Positions 45,251 through 59,887 of a DNA stretch of 64,000 nt are shown piece by piece; positions within the stretch are counted from its first letter, which is position 1; the number at the start of each line of letters is the position of its first letter. Source of the DNA: Teratosphaeria epicoccoides (taxonomy: Eukaryota; Ascomycota; Dothideomycetes; Mycosphaerellales; Teratosphaeriaceae); NCBI GenBank assembly GCA_021401465.1, contig JADDMT010000145.1, positions 1 through 64,000 of the forward strand, in the 5' to 3' direction. The position numbers and the translations under genes are program-made. The notes under the pieces are model-generated. The model had not been told where the DNA came from. It made no database searches and saw only the letters and a program-made list of their open reading frames with translations.

Positions 45251-48200
45251 CTAGCATACTATTATACGCGAGCTATGCTATTAGTAACAACTCTACCTAG
45301 TTGTTCTAGTCTCTATTCACATAGGATCGAAGGTACTATTCTAATGTCTGATTTAGACGTTCTGTCTGTCTATCTGTCTAAGGGTAGAAGGAAGTACTTA
45401 GTCGATGTTTAACCTAGAATTGCCTCATTAGGGCTCTCTAGAAGTTAGAGGTAAACACGGATCCTCGATCTGTTACTAGGTCCTATAGCATGCTATGTAG
45501 TGCTACTACCTATTTGATGAAGACATGCGTAATATCTTTAGTCTTGAAGTCTTTGCAGTAAGGGATAAACTTCCTAAACTTAGTGAATTAGTCAACTACT
45601 ACCATGATCCTGTCAAAGAACTCATTCGTAGCAGGTTCTCTTAACTAAGGTAGTTTAACGATGAAATCCATGGTAAGCGATTCCTATGGCCGTTAAGGTA
45701 CCTTAAGCGGTCGTAGTAGCCTATATAGTTTGTGATAGTCGTGCTTACTTTGTCGGCAAGTCACACATTAACAGACGTAGTCCTCGATTGCCTTGCTTAT
45801 CTTACGGAAGTAATATTCTTGTCAGAGAATTTGCTTCATTTTAGACACTCCCGGGTGTCCTGCCTAAGGTACGTCATGTCGGAGTTGTAGTAGCTCTAAT
45901 CGTAAAGACGTTAGCACGTATACTAATCCTTGAAACAGAAGGATTCTGTCTCCGTCTTCCTAATCCTCCTGTCTATTAATGTCGTTACAGACAGCGAGTG
46001 CAGTTAGGTCGTAGACTAGCGCGTTCTTCAGGTCGTCCTAAAATTCACTAGTCTATGTGACAGTTATAGCCGCGAGTTAGTTAACTCCTAGCGTGCCATT
46101 GCTATTTTCCTAGAGAACAGCATGTTTCTCCCGCTTCATGCCCTTCATGTAGTCTGTCTAGCGGCTAAGTGTATCGGCGCGTGCGTTATCGGTCCCCTTG
46201 TATTAGACAATCTTGTAGTTAAAACTAGAGAGCTCCTTACTCTACCGAACCTATCGTTAGTTTAACTCTTTCGTCGTTATGAAGTATCGCAAGTTCTCAT
46301 AGTCTGTGTAGACCGTGACCTAGTGCTTAGAACCTTCTAAGTAGATTCGCTAGGCATTATAGGCATCTACTATAGCTAGAAGTTCTTTGTCGTAGACGTC
46401 GTATTAGAGTTCAGGTCTAGACAATTTCCTCGAGTAGTAGGCGACTAGCTGTAGTCGTCTACTTAGTCCTAGTTGACTTAAGCATGCCCTAAGTACTACG
46501 TCAGAGGCATCTGTTTCGACTATAATAGGCTTATCTAGGTCGAATACAAGTAAGATTAGCTAATCTGTAAATCGTCGCTTAAGTTCCTTGAAGGCATTCT
46601 GTTAGGCGTCGTCCTACACAAATAGTGTATCCTTCGTAGTAAGAGTCGTAAGTAGTGCCGTAATCTTCGAATAGTTTGCCACAAATCTTTAGTAGAAGTT
46701 AGCGAACCTAAGGAAGAACTATACTTCCTTAACATTAGTTAGCGTAGGCTACTCTTTTACGACTTAGACTTTCTTAGTGTCTATCTTGATTCTATTCCAT
46801 GCTACTACGTAGCTAAGGAATTATACTTCCTGCTTGTGAAACTCGCTCTTCTAAGGCTTAACCTTTAACTAGTAATCCTGGAGTTTCTGAAGTACCTTAC
46901 GCACATAAGTCCTATGTTCTTCGATTGTCTGTAAGTAGACAAGGATGTCGTCTAGGTATATAACTACAAAGACGTCGAGGTACTCTCGTAGCACGTTATT
47001 AATAAATGCCTACTATGTAGCTAGGGCATTTGTCAACCTAAATAGCATGACTATGTACTTGTAGTGTCCGAACCTAGTTTAGAACGCAGTCTTCTATTCT
47101 TTGCCTTCCTTAATTCGAATTTAGTTATACGCTCTAGGTATGTCAAACTTCGAGAACTACATTGCTCCTTGTAGTTAGTCCTGTAATTCTAAGAGCAAAG
47201 GAAGCGGATAACTATTCTTTATTACAATGTCGTTTAATCTACGATAATCTACGCAGAGTCGCTAGTTATCTTCCCCCTTAGGCACAAACAGGATCGGATA
47301 TCCGGCTAGGGACTAGGACTCGCGGATGAAGCCTTTCTAGAGGTTGTCTTCTAGGTATTTCCAGAGAATCTCTAGTTTCGCCGCTAACAACGGGCGAACT
47401 AATTGCTTCGTTAGTGTCTTGCTAGGCAGTAAGTATATCCTGTAGTCCTACTCCTAGTGTTCTAGTAGAGCTTGTTAGTCGGGTTCTTCCTCAAAAAGAG
47501 TAGCGAACTCTTTATACTTATCAGGAACTATGAATTCGACCCTGACTTCCGTTTGCGTTGCTTTAACCTATAGGACGTGCACTTCCTGTTCTAGATCCTT
47601 AATAGCGGCTACTATCTCGCTTGAAGTCATAGCACATATTTTGATCTTGCCTAGTGCGTCGTGTACTACAGGTAGAGGTATCGATCTTAAGAGTTCCGGG
47701 AACTAGATCCTCTCATTCTTCTAGTCGATATAGGGGTTAGCGTTTCTTAGCTATAGCAACCCTAGTACTACATCCGAGCCTAGTAACTCCGTGATATCAA
47801 ACTAGAGCATCTCTTAGTAGCGTCCTATCCGCAGAGGCATTATCTTGGTTTCTTTGTCAACTATTCCTTAGTTGTACGTGACTAGCTTTCCGTTAATCGC
47901 TTGTAGTAAGAAAGCATTCGTCTTCGCCTGTAGCTTTATCCTAGCTGTCCTGGCGAACTTAGGTGTCATGAATATTCTAGTACATCCTGAATCTATTAAG
48001 GCCCTAGCTAGCGTCTCGTCAATATGCACCTATACTCTAAGGTTGTTCGCGTATCTAGCGCCGATCGCGGCATATTGTTGCAGCCCTGTCTAGTCTGTCC
48101 GTAGGTCTAATTCTAGCGGACCTTATCGTTTCCTGAATAACTGTCTTCACGGACTAGTTTAGGGATTATACGGTTTCGGCTTCTTCTCTAAGCGTTACTA

Positions 48201-49953
48201 TTTTCTGGCCTAAGAGGTCGTTCTCGCTCTTAGCCTCGCTATTCCTGCGCGTTTCTTGCGTACTCTATCTTTAAGTAATAGACTCGGAGCTATAGCGCTC
48301 GTAGAATCTAAATACCTTCGTGGGTTAGGTAGCCTCCCTAGGGCGTGAACTCTACCCCGAACGGTACAATTTCTTAGACAACTTTCTAATACGCGTAAGG
48401 TTAAGCTATGACTAGTAGTCTCCTTAGGTGTTGTCGCATACAGTCGGCTAGTTCGTCATACTAAAGCTAGTCGACATGTTGTACTCTATTAATCTATAGG
48501 CAAGCCTAAGCCTACTAGTTCTGTATAATTCGGATAATATCGAGTCCGATGTCATGCGGCGGCATAGCCTATCGCTCTATGCTCTCGTCTTCCTCAGAAT
48601 CAGGAATGACGGCTTCGACAATCTCGTAGTTGTCGTCCGAACCTTCTTCTTCTTCTTCTAGCTCCTGTTACCTCAGGACTGTCGCACTAGAAGGTGTACC
48701 CCTTAGCGCATAGATCGACTGCGCCTTGTTTCGGCTAGGGTACCATCTAGAACTATCTTTATCACTCATGTGAATTCGACAATTGTCGTCATAGCATGTA
48801 GTCTAAGTAAGTGCGGCATAGTCTAGTTCTCGAGTAGTAGCGGCCTTTTGCTTAGGTGCCGTCGTTGTTACGCGAGCCTGCTCTATCCTAGGCAGTTCCT
48901 GTCGTTGCTTCTTAGCAAAACACTCGCGAGCAAAGTGTCCTTTCTTTCTACAGTTGTAGCACTTGAGATTACTCTTGTCGAATGGCTTCTTCAGACCATT
49001 CTAGGGAGGAGAGCCCTTCTGCGGCTTTCCTTAGGGTCTATTCCTTAGACGCCCCTTAGTCGCATCTAACTCTATAGGTTAGAGACTATAGTAATCGCTT
49101 CGCCATTTTGGTGCTAATCGTTAGACCTTATGGTTAGCCTGTGCTAGCTTGCGATTTCTATGTTGTCATTCTTGCTGTCGTTCCTAGATGCGATTATCGA
49201 TTCTAATTGCAAGATCGCTCATTTCCTTGAATGTCGTTAGCCGATCTCCTCAGGCAATTTCGTCTTTAACTGTCTCCTTTAGTCCCTAGTAGAACTAAGC
49301 GGCTAAAGCATTATCATTCTAGTCGACTCGAGCAGAGAGAGTCTAAAAGTCTGCGTAGTACTTAATAGCGGAACCCTTCTGCTAGATTCCTAGGAGAGCT
49401 CTCTTAGCCTCTTATTGCTTATTACTAAGCCTAAAAGCTTTGCGTAATGCCTTAAACAAAGACTTGTCTAAGTTAAGAATCTCCCTAGTTGTTATCTTCC
49501 TAGCTTCAACGTTGCTGACATAATCTAGATAATCTGTCAGATAAGGCTAGATAAACTCGAACGCTAGTCCCTTTAGGTAAGAGACAATGTACATCATTCG
49601 CTTATGATATGTTATAAACCGTTCTATATCTACGTTAAATGCTAACTAGCATTATAGGATAAACATCTTGACCTAAGATCGTTGTCCTATAAACTCTGTA
49701 GGGCTTCCTATCTTGAAGCCATTGTTGCCATGTCTATTCCCGGTAGTTAAACCTGCGACAGATGCTAGAGCCATCTCGCTAAGGTAAATGGATTCGAGCT
49801 ACTACGTAATTTAAGGTATAGCGGCAACTTGTTCTTGTAGTGTCGGTTAACTGTCGCTAGAAGTTAAACTAACAGCTAAAGAACTACTTAACATAGGTAT
49901 ATGTTAAGCGCTTGACAAGTCTCCTAATGCTTCCTTAGAAGTAGTACTTAAAA

Positions 49954-50423
49954 TGTCATAAGGGTAGGTACTAATAGCAGGAAGGTAACTAGGTATTAGA
50001 CTTACAGAGCTATGAAGAATATCGACAATAGCAATTATCCTTGTAACTAAATATCCCCTAGGGAAAGGGAATTAAATTAAGCACGAAGCTCCTAACTGCC
50101 TATCCTGAAGCTATCCCTATATACTAGAGAGACAGAGCAGCTCTGTTAGATCTATTAACAGACCTAACAGATCCGTGTCTGTAGATCTATAGACTAACCC
50201 TACAGATCTAAGGGTCTGTCATCCCATGACAGATCCCTTCTCCCCTATAGGCCTATAGATCTGTAGACTAACCCTACAGATCTAGGGATCTATCCTTACG
50301 TGACAGATCCTTTCTCCTATAACTATGCCTATAACTCATAGTACTCCTATGACTATACTATGACTCATAGTACTTAGGACCCTCATAATCCTGTAACCTA
50401 TAGTACCCCTAACACTTATGACA
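49954..50423 (-). repeat. 5' LTR of B3
   Basis: 470 bp, TGTCATAAGG..CTTATGACA on +, with both hairpins. Confidence 0.92.
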
Positions 50424-53379
50424 CTCTGCCCGCGACTGTCGCTCGTGTCGACGATACCTCGATAACCTTAGCAGCTAAGCTGCACACATCTCTCCTCTAC
50501 GTGTTAGTAAGGCGTCCCCTACCCGCGAGGTATGCGTGGCTTATGCTAACCGAAGCGTAGCCGAGATCTACGTTAGCAGATTTAATAAGGGCAGTGTCTA
50601 CCGCAATTATGTTAACTGTAATAGCAAGCATCAAAAATGCTAAGACCTCCCTAAAGAGGTATATGGCGAGTATAACTACCTCTGCTATAACATTAATGAC
50701 TTCTAGAGTACGCGCGACAAGGGGGTTACTAAAGGTACTCTGACTATAAACAGGCTACAGGCTAAGTACTACGAGGCACTTGCCTACCTACTCGGCGCCC
50801 TCTCGTGCTTTACTGCGACTACTAACTGTTCTTATAGCAGTGTTTGCTTCGACTCTCTACTAACAGGCGAAAACGTTTATGTAGGTCTAATTACAGACTT
50901 AGTCTAGAAGATCTTGAAGGTGCTAACCGTTAGGGTCAAGACCTTCGCCATAGTACGCATATAGTGCGGGTACCCTCTAAGTATAAATGCTGACTTTCTC
51001 TGCTAGGCTAACGTTAGCGTCGAGAAATATCCGACTAGCCGCTAGCGTTAGCAACTCGGGGCCCTTGCCTCTATTAACAATGACTTTAAGACGCAGATAA
51101 TCCGCAAGAAGGTTATCAAGCAATTTACCGTTCCCGCTACTAAGGCTACACCCTAGCGCTATACCGAGAGGCAGCCTGCCTCTAAGCCGGTCCTAAGGAC
51201 TAAGCTGTAAGTTACTTACTTAAATCCTGTCGCGTGCGTATAGCTAACACATTGTAGCGCCGCTGCTTACGCCGCCTCGACGCTACTATCTAAGAAGAAG
51301 AAGAAGGCTAGGGCCGAAATTAAGGTTAGCAACGAGGAAGCCGAACCTTCCCTACTTGTAATCTACACTACGTCCGCTAAGACGCTAAGGCACAAGCCTC
51401 TAGGCTAGATCCTTAAGGATAAGGAGGATGATGACATCTAGGATACCTTCGGTCCTAACGTGATCCCTTCGCGCTATAGTGTTACTACACTAGTTACGCC
51501 TAAGGAAGACACTAAGTCTAATAATGTAGTCGACACTTGTGTCAAGAAGCGCAAGATAATCTCGAGGGCCGAGCGCGACAGCCGTAAGCGCGCCTTAGTC
51601 TCTTCGCCTTCTAATGCTAAGGATGAGGTAATTGTCGCGACTAGGCGTAGTAAGGATGTCGCTAGCTCTCTAGCTACTATAGGCTCTAAAGACGAGCTCC
51701 CTTGCAACCTACTAAAGAAGAAGATGCCGGCCTCTCTTCGTGGCGTTACTACTCCTGTTACTTATAGTCGCTTCGGGGTGTTTAGTAGACCCCGTGTAGG
51801 TAGCTAGTCCCTAGCGGACCTTAACAAGAAAGACTCTTCTACTTTGGGTTTAGTCAGGAAGCCCTCGACTAGTAGTCGCTAAGCATTAGCTACGAAGCTA
51901 ATCTAAGTATGTGTCTTGTTCTCCTTAGGTTTTTTTCTAGGTATGCCTTTAGGTATTAATAATGTATGAGTAGGGCGTTTGCTTCTTGTTATTACTTCCC
52001 GTGTTATGCGCTATATACATGTGTTAAGAATTCTGCTCCGAAACTCTTATCTTCCTACAAATCGACCTTCTTAAGCCCTACTTACGCCTCCTCTACTCTT
52101 CGAATTCACGAATAGCTTCTAGAGCGTTCTTGTAGTCCTCGGCTAGAACCTATTATGTGTACTTAGGTAGGTATCCTCTCTACTTCACTAGATAGTACGT
52201 TACGCCTTTATGCCGCATACTGTCCTTAATACCCTTGACTTCCTACTCTTCGTTCTCTTCTGCTACTAGCATTAGGTCCGTAGGCTCTTCGCCCTTGCGC
52301 TATACCTATAGTTCGAGTAGAGATACGTAGAAGATGTTATGCACACAATATGACGATAGCAACGATAGCTAGTATGCCTGCAAGCCTATTACGTCGCGTA
52401 TCTAGAAGGGTCCGACGAACCTTGGCGTTATCTTCTTACTTGGAAGTTTTAGCTTAAGATTCTTCGTTAATAGTAACACCTTTGTACTAACTGCGTACTA
52501 CATTAGTTTAGCATAGGCGTTATTATGTTTAATCTAGGATTCTAAGGCCTTTTTCTAGTGTTCTATTAGCACCGAATGTACCTCGCGTATACGCCGCGCT
52601 AATTCTGTAGCGGCTAGCACCCTCTCCTTAGAAGACTCGTCCTAAGGCGGTTCTAGGTGTATTTCTGGATTAAAGCCATAAAGAATCTGAAATGGCGACA
52701 TGCGTATAGTAGCATGCATGCTATTATTAACTGCAAATTCTGCCATAGGAATTATATTAGCCTAGGCATCCTAGTTCTTAGCGTATTAGCACCGAAGGTA
52801 CTACTAAAGAGTCTAGTTTATACATTTAGTCTGACTATTAGTCTGTAGATAGAATGCTATACTTAGGTAGTACTTAACACGCGCCTTAAACACAAATTCT
52901 TGCTAGTATTTACTAGTAAAGACAGAACCTCGATCTAATAGGATACTTTAGGGGACACTAAAGCGTCGTATAACTTCGTCGCAAAGTAGTTGCGCAAGCT
53001 CCCTACTTGTGTACTTTTTCGTACATAGGATAAAGACATTCATCTTTAAGTATTAGTCGACTACTACAAGGATAGTATTAACTATATCGCCTCTCTACCT
53101 TACTAGCAGTAAATTAGTAATAAAATCTATAGTCAAGTCTTGCTATAGTCTCTCTAGTAGTAGGAGTGCCTAAGCATTACTATAGGGGCTATAGCGCCAA
53201 GATTTGCTAATGACATAGTTAGAGACATCCTGTTCTAGTGTCAGCTACTAGTATTTACGTCTGAGAAGCGCGTTCGTCTTCTCTACGCTAAAATGGCCTG
53301 CAAGTTCATTGTCATGATAAATACGGAGGAGCTGCGAACAGAGTACGCAGTTAGCGGGTACGTAGAGTCTATTGTTAAG

Positions 53380-53849
53380 TGTCATGAGTGTCAGGAGTAC
53401 TATGGGTTTCAGGATCATAAGGGTCCTAAGTGCTATAAGTTATAGTATAGTCATAGGAGTACTATGACTTATAGGCATAGTCATAGGAGAAAGGATCTGT
53501 CACGTGAGGACAGATCCCTAGATCTGTAGGGGTAGTCTACAGATCTATAGGCCTATAAGGAAGAAGGGATCTGTCGTAGGATAATAGACCCTTAGATCTA
53601 TAGGGTTAGTCTACAGATCTACAGACACGGATCTATTAGGTCTGTCGACAGATCTAACAGAGCTGCTCTGTCTCTCTAGTATATAGGGATAGCTTCAGGA
53701 TAGGCAGTTAGGAGCTTCATGCTTAATTTAATTCCCTTTCCCTAGGGGATAGTTAGTTACAAGGATAATTGCTATTATCGATATTCTTCACAGCTCTACG
53801 AGTCTAATACCTAGTTACCTTCCTGCTATTAGCACCTACCCTTATGACA
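53380..53849 (+). repeat. 5' LTR of B5
   Basis: 470 bp, TGTCATGAG..TTATGACA; both hairpins present, some arms mutated. Confidence 0.92.
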
Positions 53850-53908
53850 TTTTAAGCACTACTTCTGAGGAAGCATTAGGGGACTTGTCGAGCGCTTGAC
53901 ATACGCCT

Positions 53909-56900
53909 ATGTCAAGTAGTTCTTTAGCTGTTAGTTTAACTTCTAGCGACAATCAACCGACACTATGAGAACAAGTTGCTACTATACCTTAAATTACGTA
54001 GTAGCTTGAATCTATTCACCTTAGCGAGATAGCTCTAGCATCTGTCGCAGGTTTAACTACTAGGAATAGACATAGCAACGATGGCTTTAAAATAGGAAGC
54101 CCTACAGAGTTTATAGGATAACGATCTTAAGTCAAGATGTTTATCCTATAATGCTAGTTAGCATTTACGTGGATACAGAACGGTTTATAACATATCATAA
54201 GCGAATGATGTACATTGTCTCTTACCTAAAGGGACTAGCGTTCGAGTTTATCTAGCCTTATCTAACAGATTATCTAGGTCACGTTAGCAATGTTGAAGCT
54301 AGGAAGACGACAACTAGGGAGATTCTTAACTTAGACAAGTCTTTGTTTAAGGCATTACGCGAAGCTTTTAGGCTCGGTAATAAGCAACAAGAGGCCGAGA
54401 GAGCTCTCCTAGGAATCTAGCAGAAGGGTTCCGCCATTAAGTACCGCGCGGACTTTTAGACTCTCTCTGCTTAAGTCGACTAGAATGATAATGCTTTAGC
54501 CGCTTAGTTCTACTAGGGACTAAAAGAGACGGTTAAAGACAAAATTGCCTGAGGAGATTAGCTAACGACATTCAAGGAAATAAGCGATCTCGCGATTAGA
54601 ATCGATAATCGTATCTAGGAATAACAGCAAGAACGACAACATAGAAATCGCAAGCTAGCACAGGCTAACTATAAGGTCTAACGATTAGTACCAAAATGGC
54701 GAAGCGATTACTATAGTCTCTAACCTATGGGGTTAGATGCGACTAAGGGGCGTCTAAGGAATAGACCCCAAGGAAAGCCGCGGAAGGGCTCTCCTCCCTA
54801 GAATGGTCTAAAGAAGCCATTCGACAAGAGTAATCTTGAGTGCTACAACTATAGAAAGAAAGGACACTTTGCCCGCGAGTGTTTTGCTAAGAAGCAACGA
54901 CAGGAACTGCCTAGGATAGAGCAGGCTCGCGCGACAACAACGGCGCCTTAGCGAAAGGCCGCCGCTACTTGAGAACCGGACCATGCTACACTTACTTAGA
55001 CTGCGTGCTACAACGACGATTGTCGAATTTACATGAGTGATAAAAATAGTTCCGGATAGTACCCTAGCTAAAACAAGGCATAGTCGATCTGTGCGCTAAG
55101 AGGTACACCTTCTAGTGCGACAGTCCTAAGGCAACAGGAGCTAGAAGAAGAAGAAGAAGGTTCGGCCGATAACTACGAGATTGTCGAAGCCGTTATTCCT
55201 GATTCCGAGGAAGACAAGAGCATAGAGCGATAGGCCATGCTACCGCATGACATCGGACTTAATATTATCCGAATTATACAGAACTAGTAGGCTTAGGCTT
55301 GCCTATAGATTAATAGAGTACAACACGTCGACTAGCTTTAGTATGACGAACTAGCCGACTGTATGCGACGACACCTGAGGAGACTACTAGTCATAGCTTA
55401 ACCTTACGCGTATTAGAAAGTTGTCTAAGAAATTGTACCGTTCGGGGTAGAGTTCACGCCCTAGGGAGGCTACCTAACCCACGAAGGTATTTAGATTCTA
55501 CGAGCGCTATAGCTCCGAGTCTATTACTTAAAGATAGAGTACGCAAGAAACGCGCAGGAATAGCGAGGCTAAGAGCGAGAACGACCTCTTAGGCCAGAAA
55601 ATGGTAACGCTTAGAGAAGAAGCCGAAACCGTATAATCCCTAAACTAGTCCGTGAAGACAGTTATTCAGGAAACGATAAGGTCCGCTAGAATTAGACCTA
55701 CGGACAGACTAGACAGGGCTGCAACAATATGCCGCGATTGGCGCTAGATACGCGAACAACCTTAGAGTATAGGTGCATATTGACGAGACGCTAGCTAGGG
55801 CCTTAATAGATTCAGGATGTACTAGAATATTCATGACACCTAAGTTCGCCAGGACAGCTAGGATAAAGCTACAGGCGAAGACGAATGCTTTCTTACTACA
55901 AGCGATTAACGGAAAGCTAGTTACGTACAACTAAGGAATAGTTGACAAAGAAACCGAGATAATGCCTCTGCGGATAGGACGCTACCAAGAGATGCTCTAG
56001 TTCGATATCACGGAGTTACTAGGCTCGGATGTAGTACTAGGGTTGCTATAGCTAAGAAACGCTAACCCCTATATCGACTAGAAGAATGAGAGGATCTAGT
56101 TCCTAGAACTCTTAAGATTGATACCTCTACCTATAGTACATGACGTACTAGGCAAGATCGAAATATGTGCTATGACTTCAAGCGAGATAGTAGCCGCTAT
56201 TAAGGGTCTAGAATAGGAAGTGTACGTCCTATAGGTCAAAGTAACGCAAACAGAAGTCAGGGTCGAATTCATAGTTCCTAATAAGTATAAAGAGTTCGCT
56301 ACTCTTTTCGAGGAAGAACCCGACTAAGAAGCTCTGCCAGAACACTAGGAGTAGGACTACAGGATACCCTTACTCCCTAGCAAGACACTAACGAAGTAAT
56401 TAGTTCGCCTATTATTAGTAGCGAAACTAGAGATTCTCTAGAAATACCTAGAAGACAACCTCCGGAAAGGCTTTATCCGCGAGTCGTAGTCCCTAGCTAG
56501 ATACCCGATCCTGTTTGTGTCTAAGGGGGGGGATAACTAGCGACTCTGCGTAGATTATCGTAGATTAAATGACATTATAATAAAGAATAGTTATCCGCTT
56601 CCTTTGCTCTCGGAATTACAGGACTACCTATAAGGAGCAATGTAGTTCTCGAAGTTCGATATACCTAGAGCGTATAACTGAATTCGAATTAAGGAAGGCG
56701 AAGAATAGAAGACTGCGTTCTAAACTAGGTTCAGACACTATAAGTACATAGTCATGCTATTTAGGTTAACAAACGCCCTAGCTACATAGCAGGCATTTAT
56801 TAACAATGTGCTACGAGAGTACCTTGACGTCTTTGTAGTTATATACCTAGACGACATCCTTGTCTACTCCCGGACGATCGAAGAGCATAGGACTTATATA

Positions 56901-59264
56901 CGTAAGGTACTTTAGAAACTCTAGGATTACTAGTTAAAGGTTAAGCCTTAGAAGAGCGAGTTTCACAAGCAGGAAGTATTATTCCTTAGCTACGTAGTAG
57001 CATGGAATAGAATCAAGATAGACACTAAGAAAGTCTAAGTCGTAAAAAAGTAGCCTACACCGACTAATGTTAAGGAAGTATAGTCCTTCCTTAGGTTCGC
57101 TAACTTCTACCGAAGATTTGTGGCAAGCTATTCGAAGATTACGGCACTACTTATGACTCTTACGACGAAGGATACACTATTTGTGTAGGACGACGCCTAA
57201 TAGAATGCCTTTAAGGAACTTAAGCAACGATTTACAGATCAGCCGATCTTACTTGTATTCGACCTAGATAAGCCTATCATAGTCGAAACAGATGCCTCCG
57301 ACGTAGCGCTCAGGGCATGCTTAAGTCAACTAGGACTAAGTAGACGACTACAGCTAGTCGCCTACTACTCGAGGAAATTGTCTAGACCTAAACTCTAATA
57401 CGATGTCTACGACAAAGAACTTCTAGCCATAGTAGACGCCTACAAGGCCTAGCGAGTCTACTTAGAAGGTTCTAAGCACTAGGTCATAGTCTACACAGAC
57501 TATGAGAACTTGCGATACTTCATAACGACAAAAGAGTTAAACTGACAACAGGTTCGGTAGAGTAAGGAGCTCTCTAGTTTTAACTGCAAGATTGTCTATT
57601 ACAAGGGGACTAATAACGCACGCGCCGATGCACTTAGCCGCTAGACGGACTACATGAAGGGCGTAAAGCAGGAGAAACATGCTGTTCTCTAGGAAAATAG
57701 CGATAGCACGCTAGGAGTCAACTAACTCGCGGCTATAACTGTCACATAGACTAGTGAATTTTAGGACGACCTGAAGAACGCGCTAGTCTACGACCTAACT
57801 ACACTTGCTGTCCGCGACGACATTAATAGACAGGAGGATTAGGAAGACGAAGACAGAATCCTTCTGTTTTAAGGATTAGTATACATGCTAACGTCTTTAC
57901 GATTAGAGCTACTACAACTCCGACATGACGTACCTTAGGCGGGACACCCGGGAGTGTCTAAAATGAAGCAAATTCTCTGACAAGAATATTACTTCCCTAA
58001 GATAAGCAAGGTAATTAAGGACTACGTCTGTTAATGTGTAACTTGCCGACAAAGTAAGCATAACTATCACAAACTATATAGGCTACTACGACCGCTTAAG
58101 GTACCTTAACGGCCATAGGAATCGCTTACCATGGATTTCATCGTTAAACTACCTTAGTTAAGAGAACCTGCTACGAATGAGTTCTTCGACAGGATCATGG
58201 TAGTAGTCGACTAATTCACTAAGTTTAGGAAGTTTATCCCTTACCGCGAAGACTTTAAGACTAAAGATATCACGCATGTCTTTATTAAATAGGTAGTAGT
58301 ACTACATAGCATGCTACAGGACCTAGTAACAGATCGAGGATCCGTGTTTACCTCTAACTTCTAGAGAGCCCTAATAAGACAATTCTAGGTCAAACATCGA
58401 CTAAGTACTTCCTTCTACCCTTAGACAGATAGACAGACAGAACGTCTAAATCAGACGTTAGAATAGTACCTTCGATCCTATGTGAATAGGGACTAGAATA
58501 ACTAGGTAGAATTGTTGCTAATAGCATAGCTCGCGTATAATAGTACGCTAGTAGAGTCGACAGGACTCTCGCCTTTTTAGATAGCATATGGATTAGCTAT
58601 AGAAGATATCCCGGACGTCTTAGCTAGTAATCCGAACCTAGTAGTACTTAGACGAGTAGAACATCTACGCTAACTGCAAACAGAAGCACGACTCGACCTG
58701 CATTTCTATTAGTAGAACATAGCATAGTACGCGAATCGTAAGAGAATTAAGGGACTAATTCTAAAGGAGGGGGACAAGGTATATCTCCTCTGCTGTCACA
58801 TTAAATTAGACAAGCCAAGTAAAAAACTAGACGCTGTAAAACTAGGACCATTCAGGATTAAGGCTAAGAAAGGACTAGTTAATTTTAAGTTACAGCTACC
58901 TAAGCAGATGAGAATACACCCTGTGTTCTATGTCTCTCTGCTAGAACAAGTAGCGCTAGACGCCGCACTATAAACGGAACCCTTACTACTCGACCCTGAA
59001 GTAGAAGAACCCGAGTACTCTGTCGAGAAGATTGTCGACACTCGCTAGCGGGACAGACAGCGAGAGTACTTAGTAAAATGGGAAGGATATAGGAGTACTA
59101 AGAACACCTAGGAACCCCTAGGACATCTACGAAACTGTTAGCAAAAGATACGAAGTTTCGAGAAAGGAACGAACCTAGGAAGAAGATCCTAAGCCACGAC
59201 TAGACTCCTGCGGGACACTGTTGATCGGCTCGGCTATCATGCCATCTAGGAAACCCTAATATGA
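53909..59264 (+). pseudogene. Gag and Pol of B5
   Basis: ATG 53909, TGA 59262-59264; 5356 nt, one less than B1 and B3 because of a 1-bp deletion near 54170 (TTTACGTGG against TTTAACGTAG). Gag and pol are again in different frames. Includes the CYNYRKKGHFARECF knuckle (54840), YLDDILVYS (56844), integrase and chromodomain (about 59065). Many TAG. Confidence 0.92.
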
Positions 59265-59807
59265 GGCGTTAGTAAAACCCTCTATTACGCTCTATGTCGT
59301 AGGACTAAGAGCGAGGCCCGCTGAAGGATCTAGGTTAAGAAGGAACCTAGCCTGCGAGAGAGCCTGTTCCTTAGCCTTATCCTCCCCGATCTCACGCTCC
59401 TCGAGAGCGCGACTATCCTTGACCTCCTAGTCGACTACGTCTAACTGTTTTCGAAGACGCATCTCCTTTGCATGCGCCTCTATTATCTTCTACGAAGCCT
59501 TAGCTAGGACTACCTTCGCACGATCAAGATCAGTAATTAGTCTTTTCCGCTAATCGCCTAACTTCTTCTATTCGACCTCTGTTACCTTCGCGTCATAACT
59601 TCGACAGTTACTAAAGTAACATTACGAACATTTCCCTAAGGAAATGTATACCTAACAAACAAGCTTTAACTCTTGACACTAAATACAGGACTTCATGCTG
59701 TCCTAGCCCTAACAATAGATTCGATTCGCGCGGCGTTTACGTTTCTGCGTTAAGGGGGCGTTAGTGTCTAGAATGACATAAGGCAGTAATGTAGAGAGAG
59801 AAGACAT
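59256..59807 (-). pseudogene. Antisense accessory gene of B5 (183 codons)
   Basis: ATG at 59807, TAG at 59256-59258: 552 nt, the same length and position as in B1 and B3. The basic N-terminus and the helix (AKEMRLRKQLDVVD) are kept. Confidence 0.65.
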
Positions 59808-59887
59808 CATGGCATAAAAGGAAATAACAAGAGAAACCTCGCACTAATAAGGTAGCTTAAGGACAAGCTAGGCTAAGAGGGGGATAG

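Larger units (their letters stand above)
36364..49894 (-). pseudogene. Gag and Pol of B3 (interrupted by A3)
   Basis: ATG at 49894, TGA at 36364; 5357 nt when A3 (37082-45250) and its duplication are removed, the same as B1. An undamaged 105-codon stretch at 36580-36897 covers the integrase C-terminal GPY/F-like part (EGDKVYLLCCHIKLDKPSKK, then HPVFYVSLLEQ). The CCHC knuckle near 48950 keeps its second Cys (CYNCRKKGH), unlike B1. A3 lies in the integrase code. Confidence 0.92.
35270..50423 (-). mobile_element. Ty3/gypsy family B, copy B3 (complete, holds A3)
   Basis: LTRs 35270-35739 and 49954-50423 (470 bp each). Target duplication CTCTA (35265-35269) and CTCTG (50424-50428), one RIP-type difference. 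Without A3 it is 6980 bp. It lies inside the A4 antisense gene. Confidence 0.95.
35227..51882 (+). pseudogene. Antisense accessory gene of A4 (split by B3)
   Basis: The first 43 nt are at 35227-35269 (start mutated to ATA); the rest runs at 50424-51882 to TAA. B3 entered after codon 14. The C-terminal part still has the Lys/Arg-rich tracts (VKKRKIISRAERDSRKRA). Confidence 0.75.
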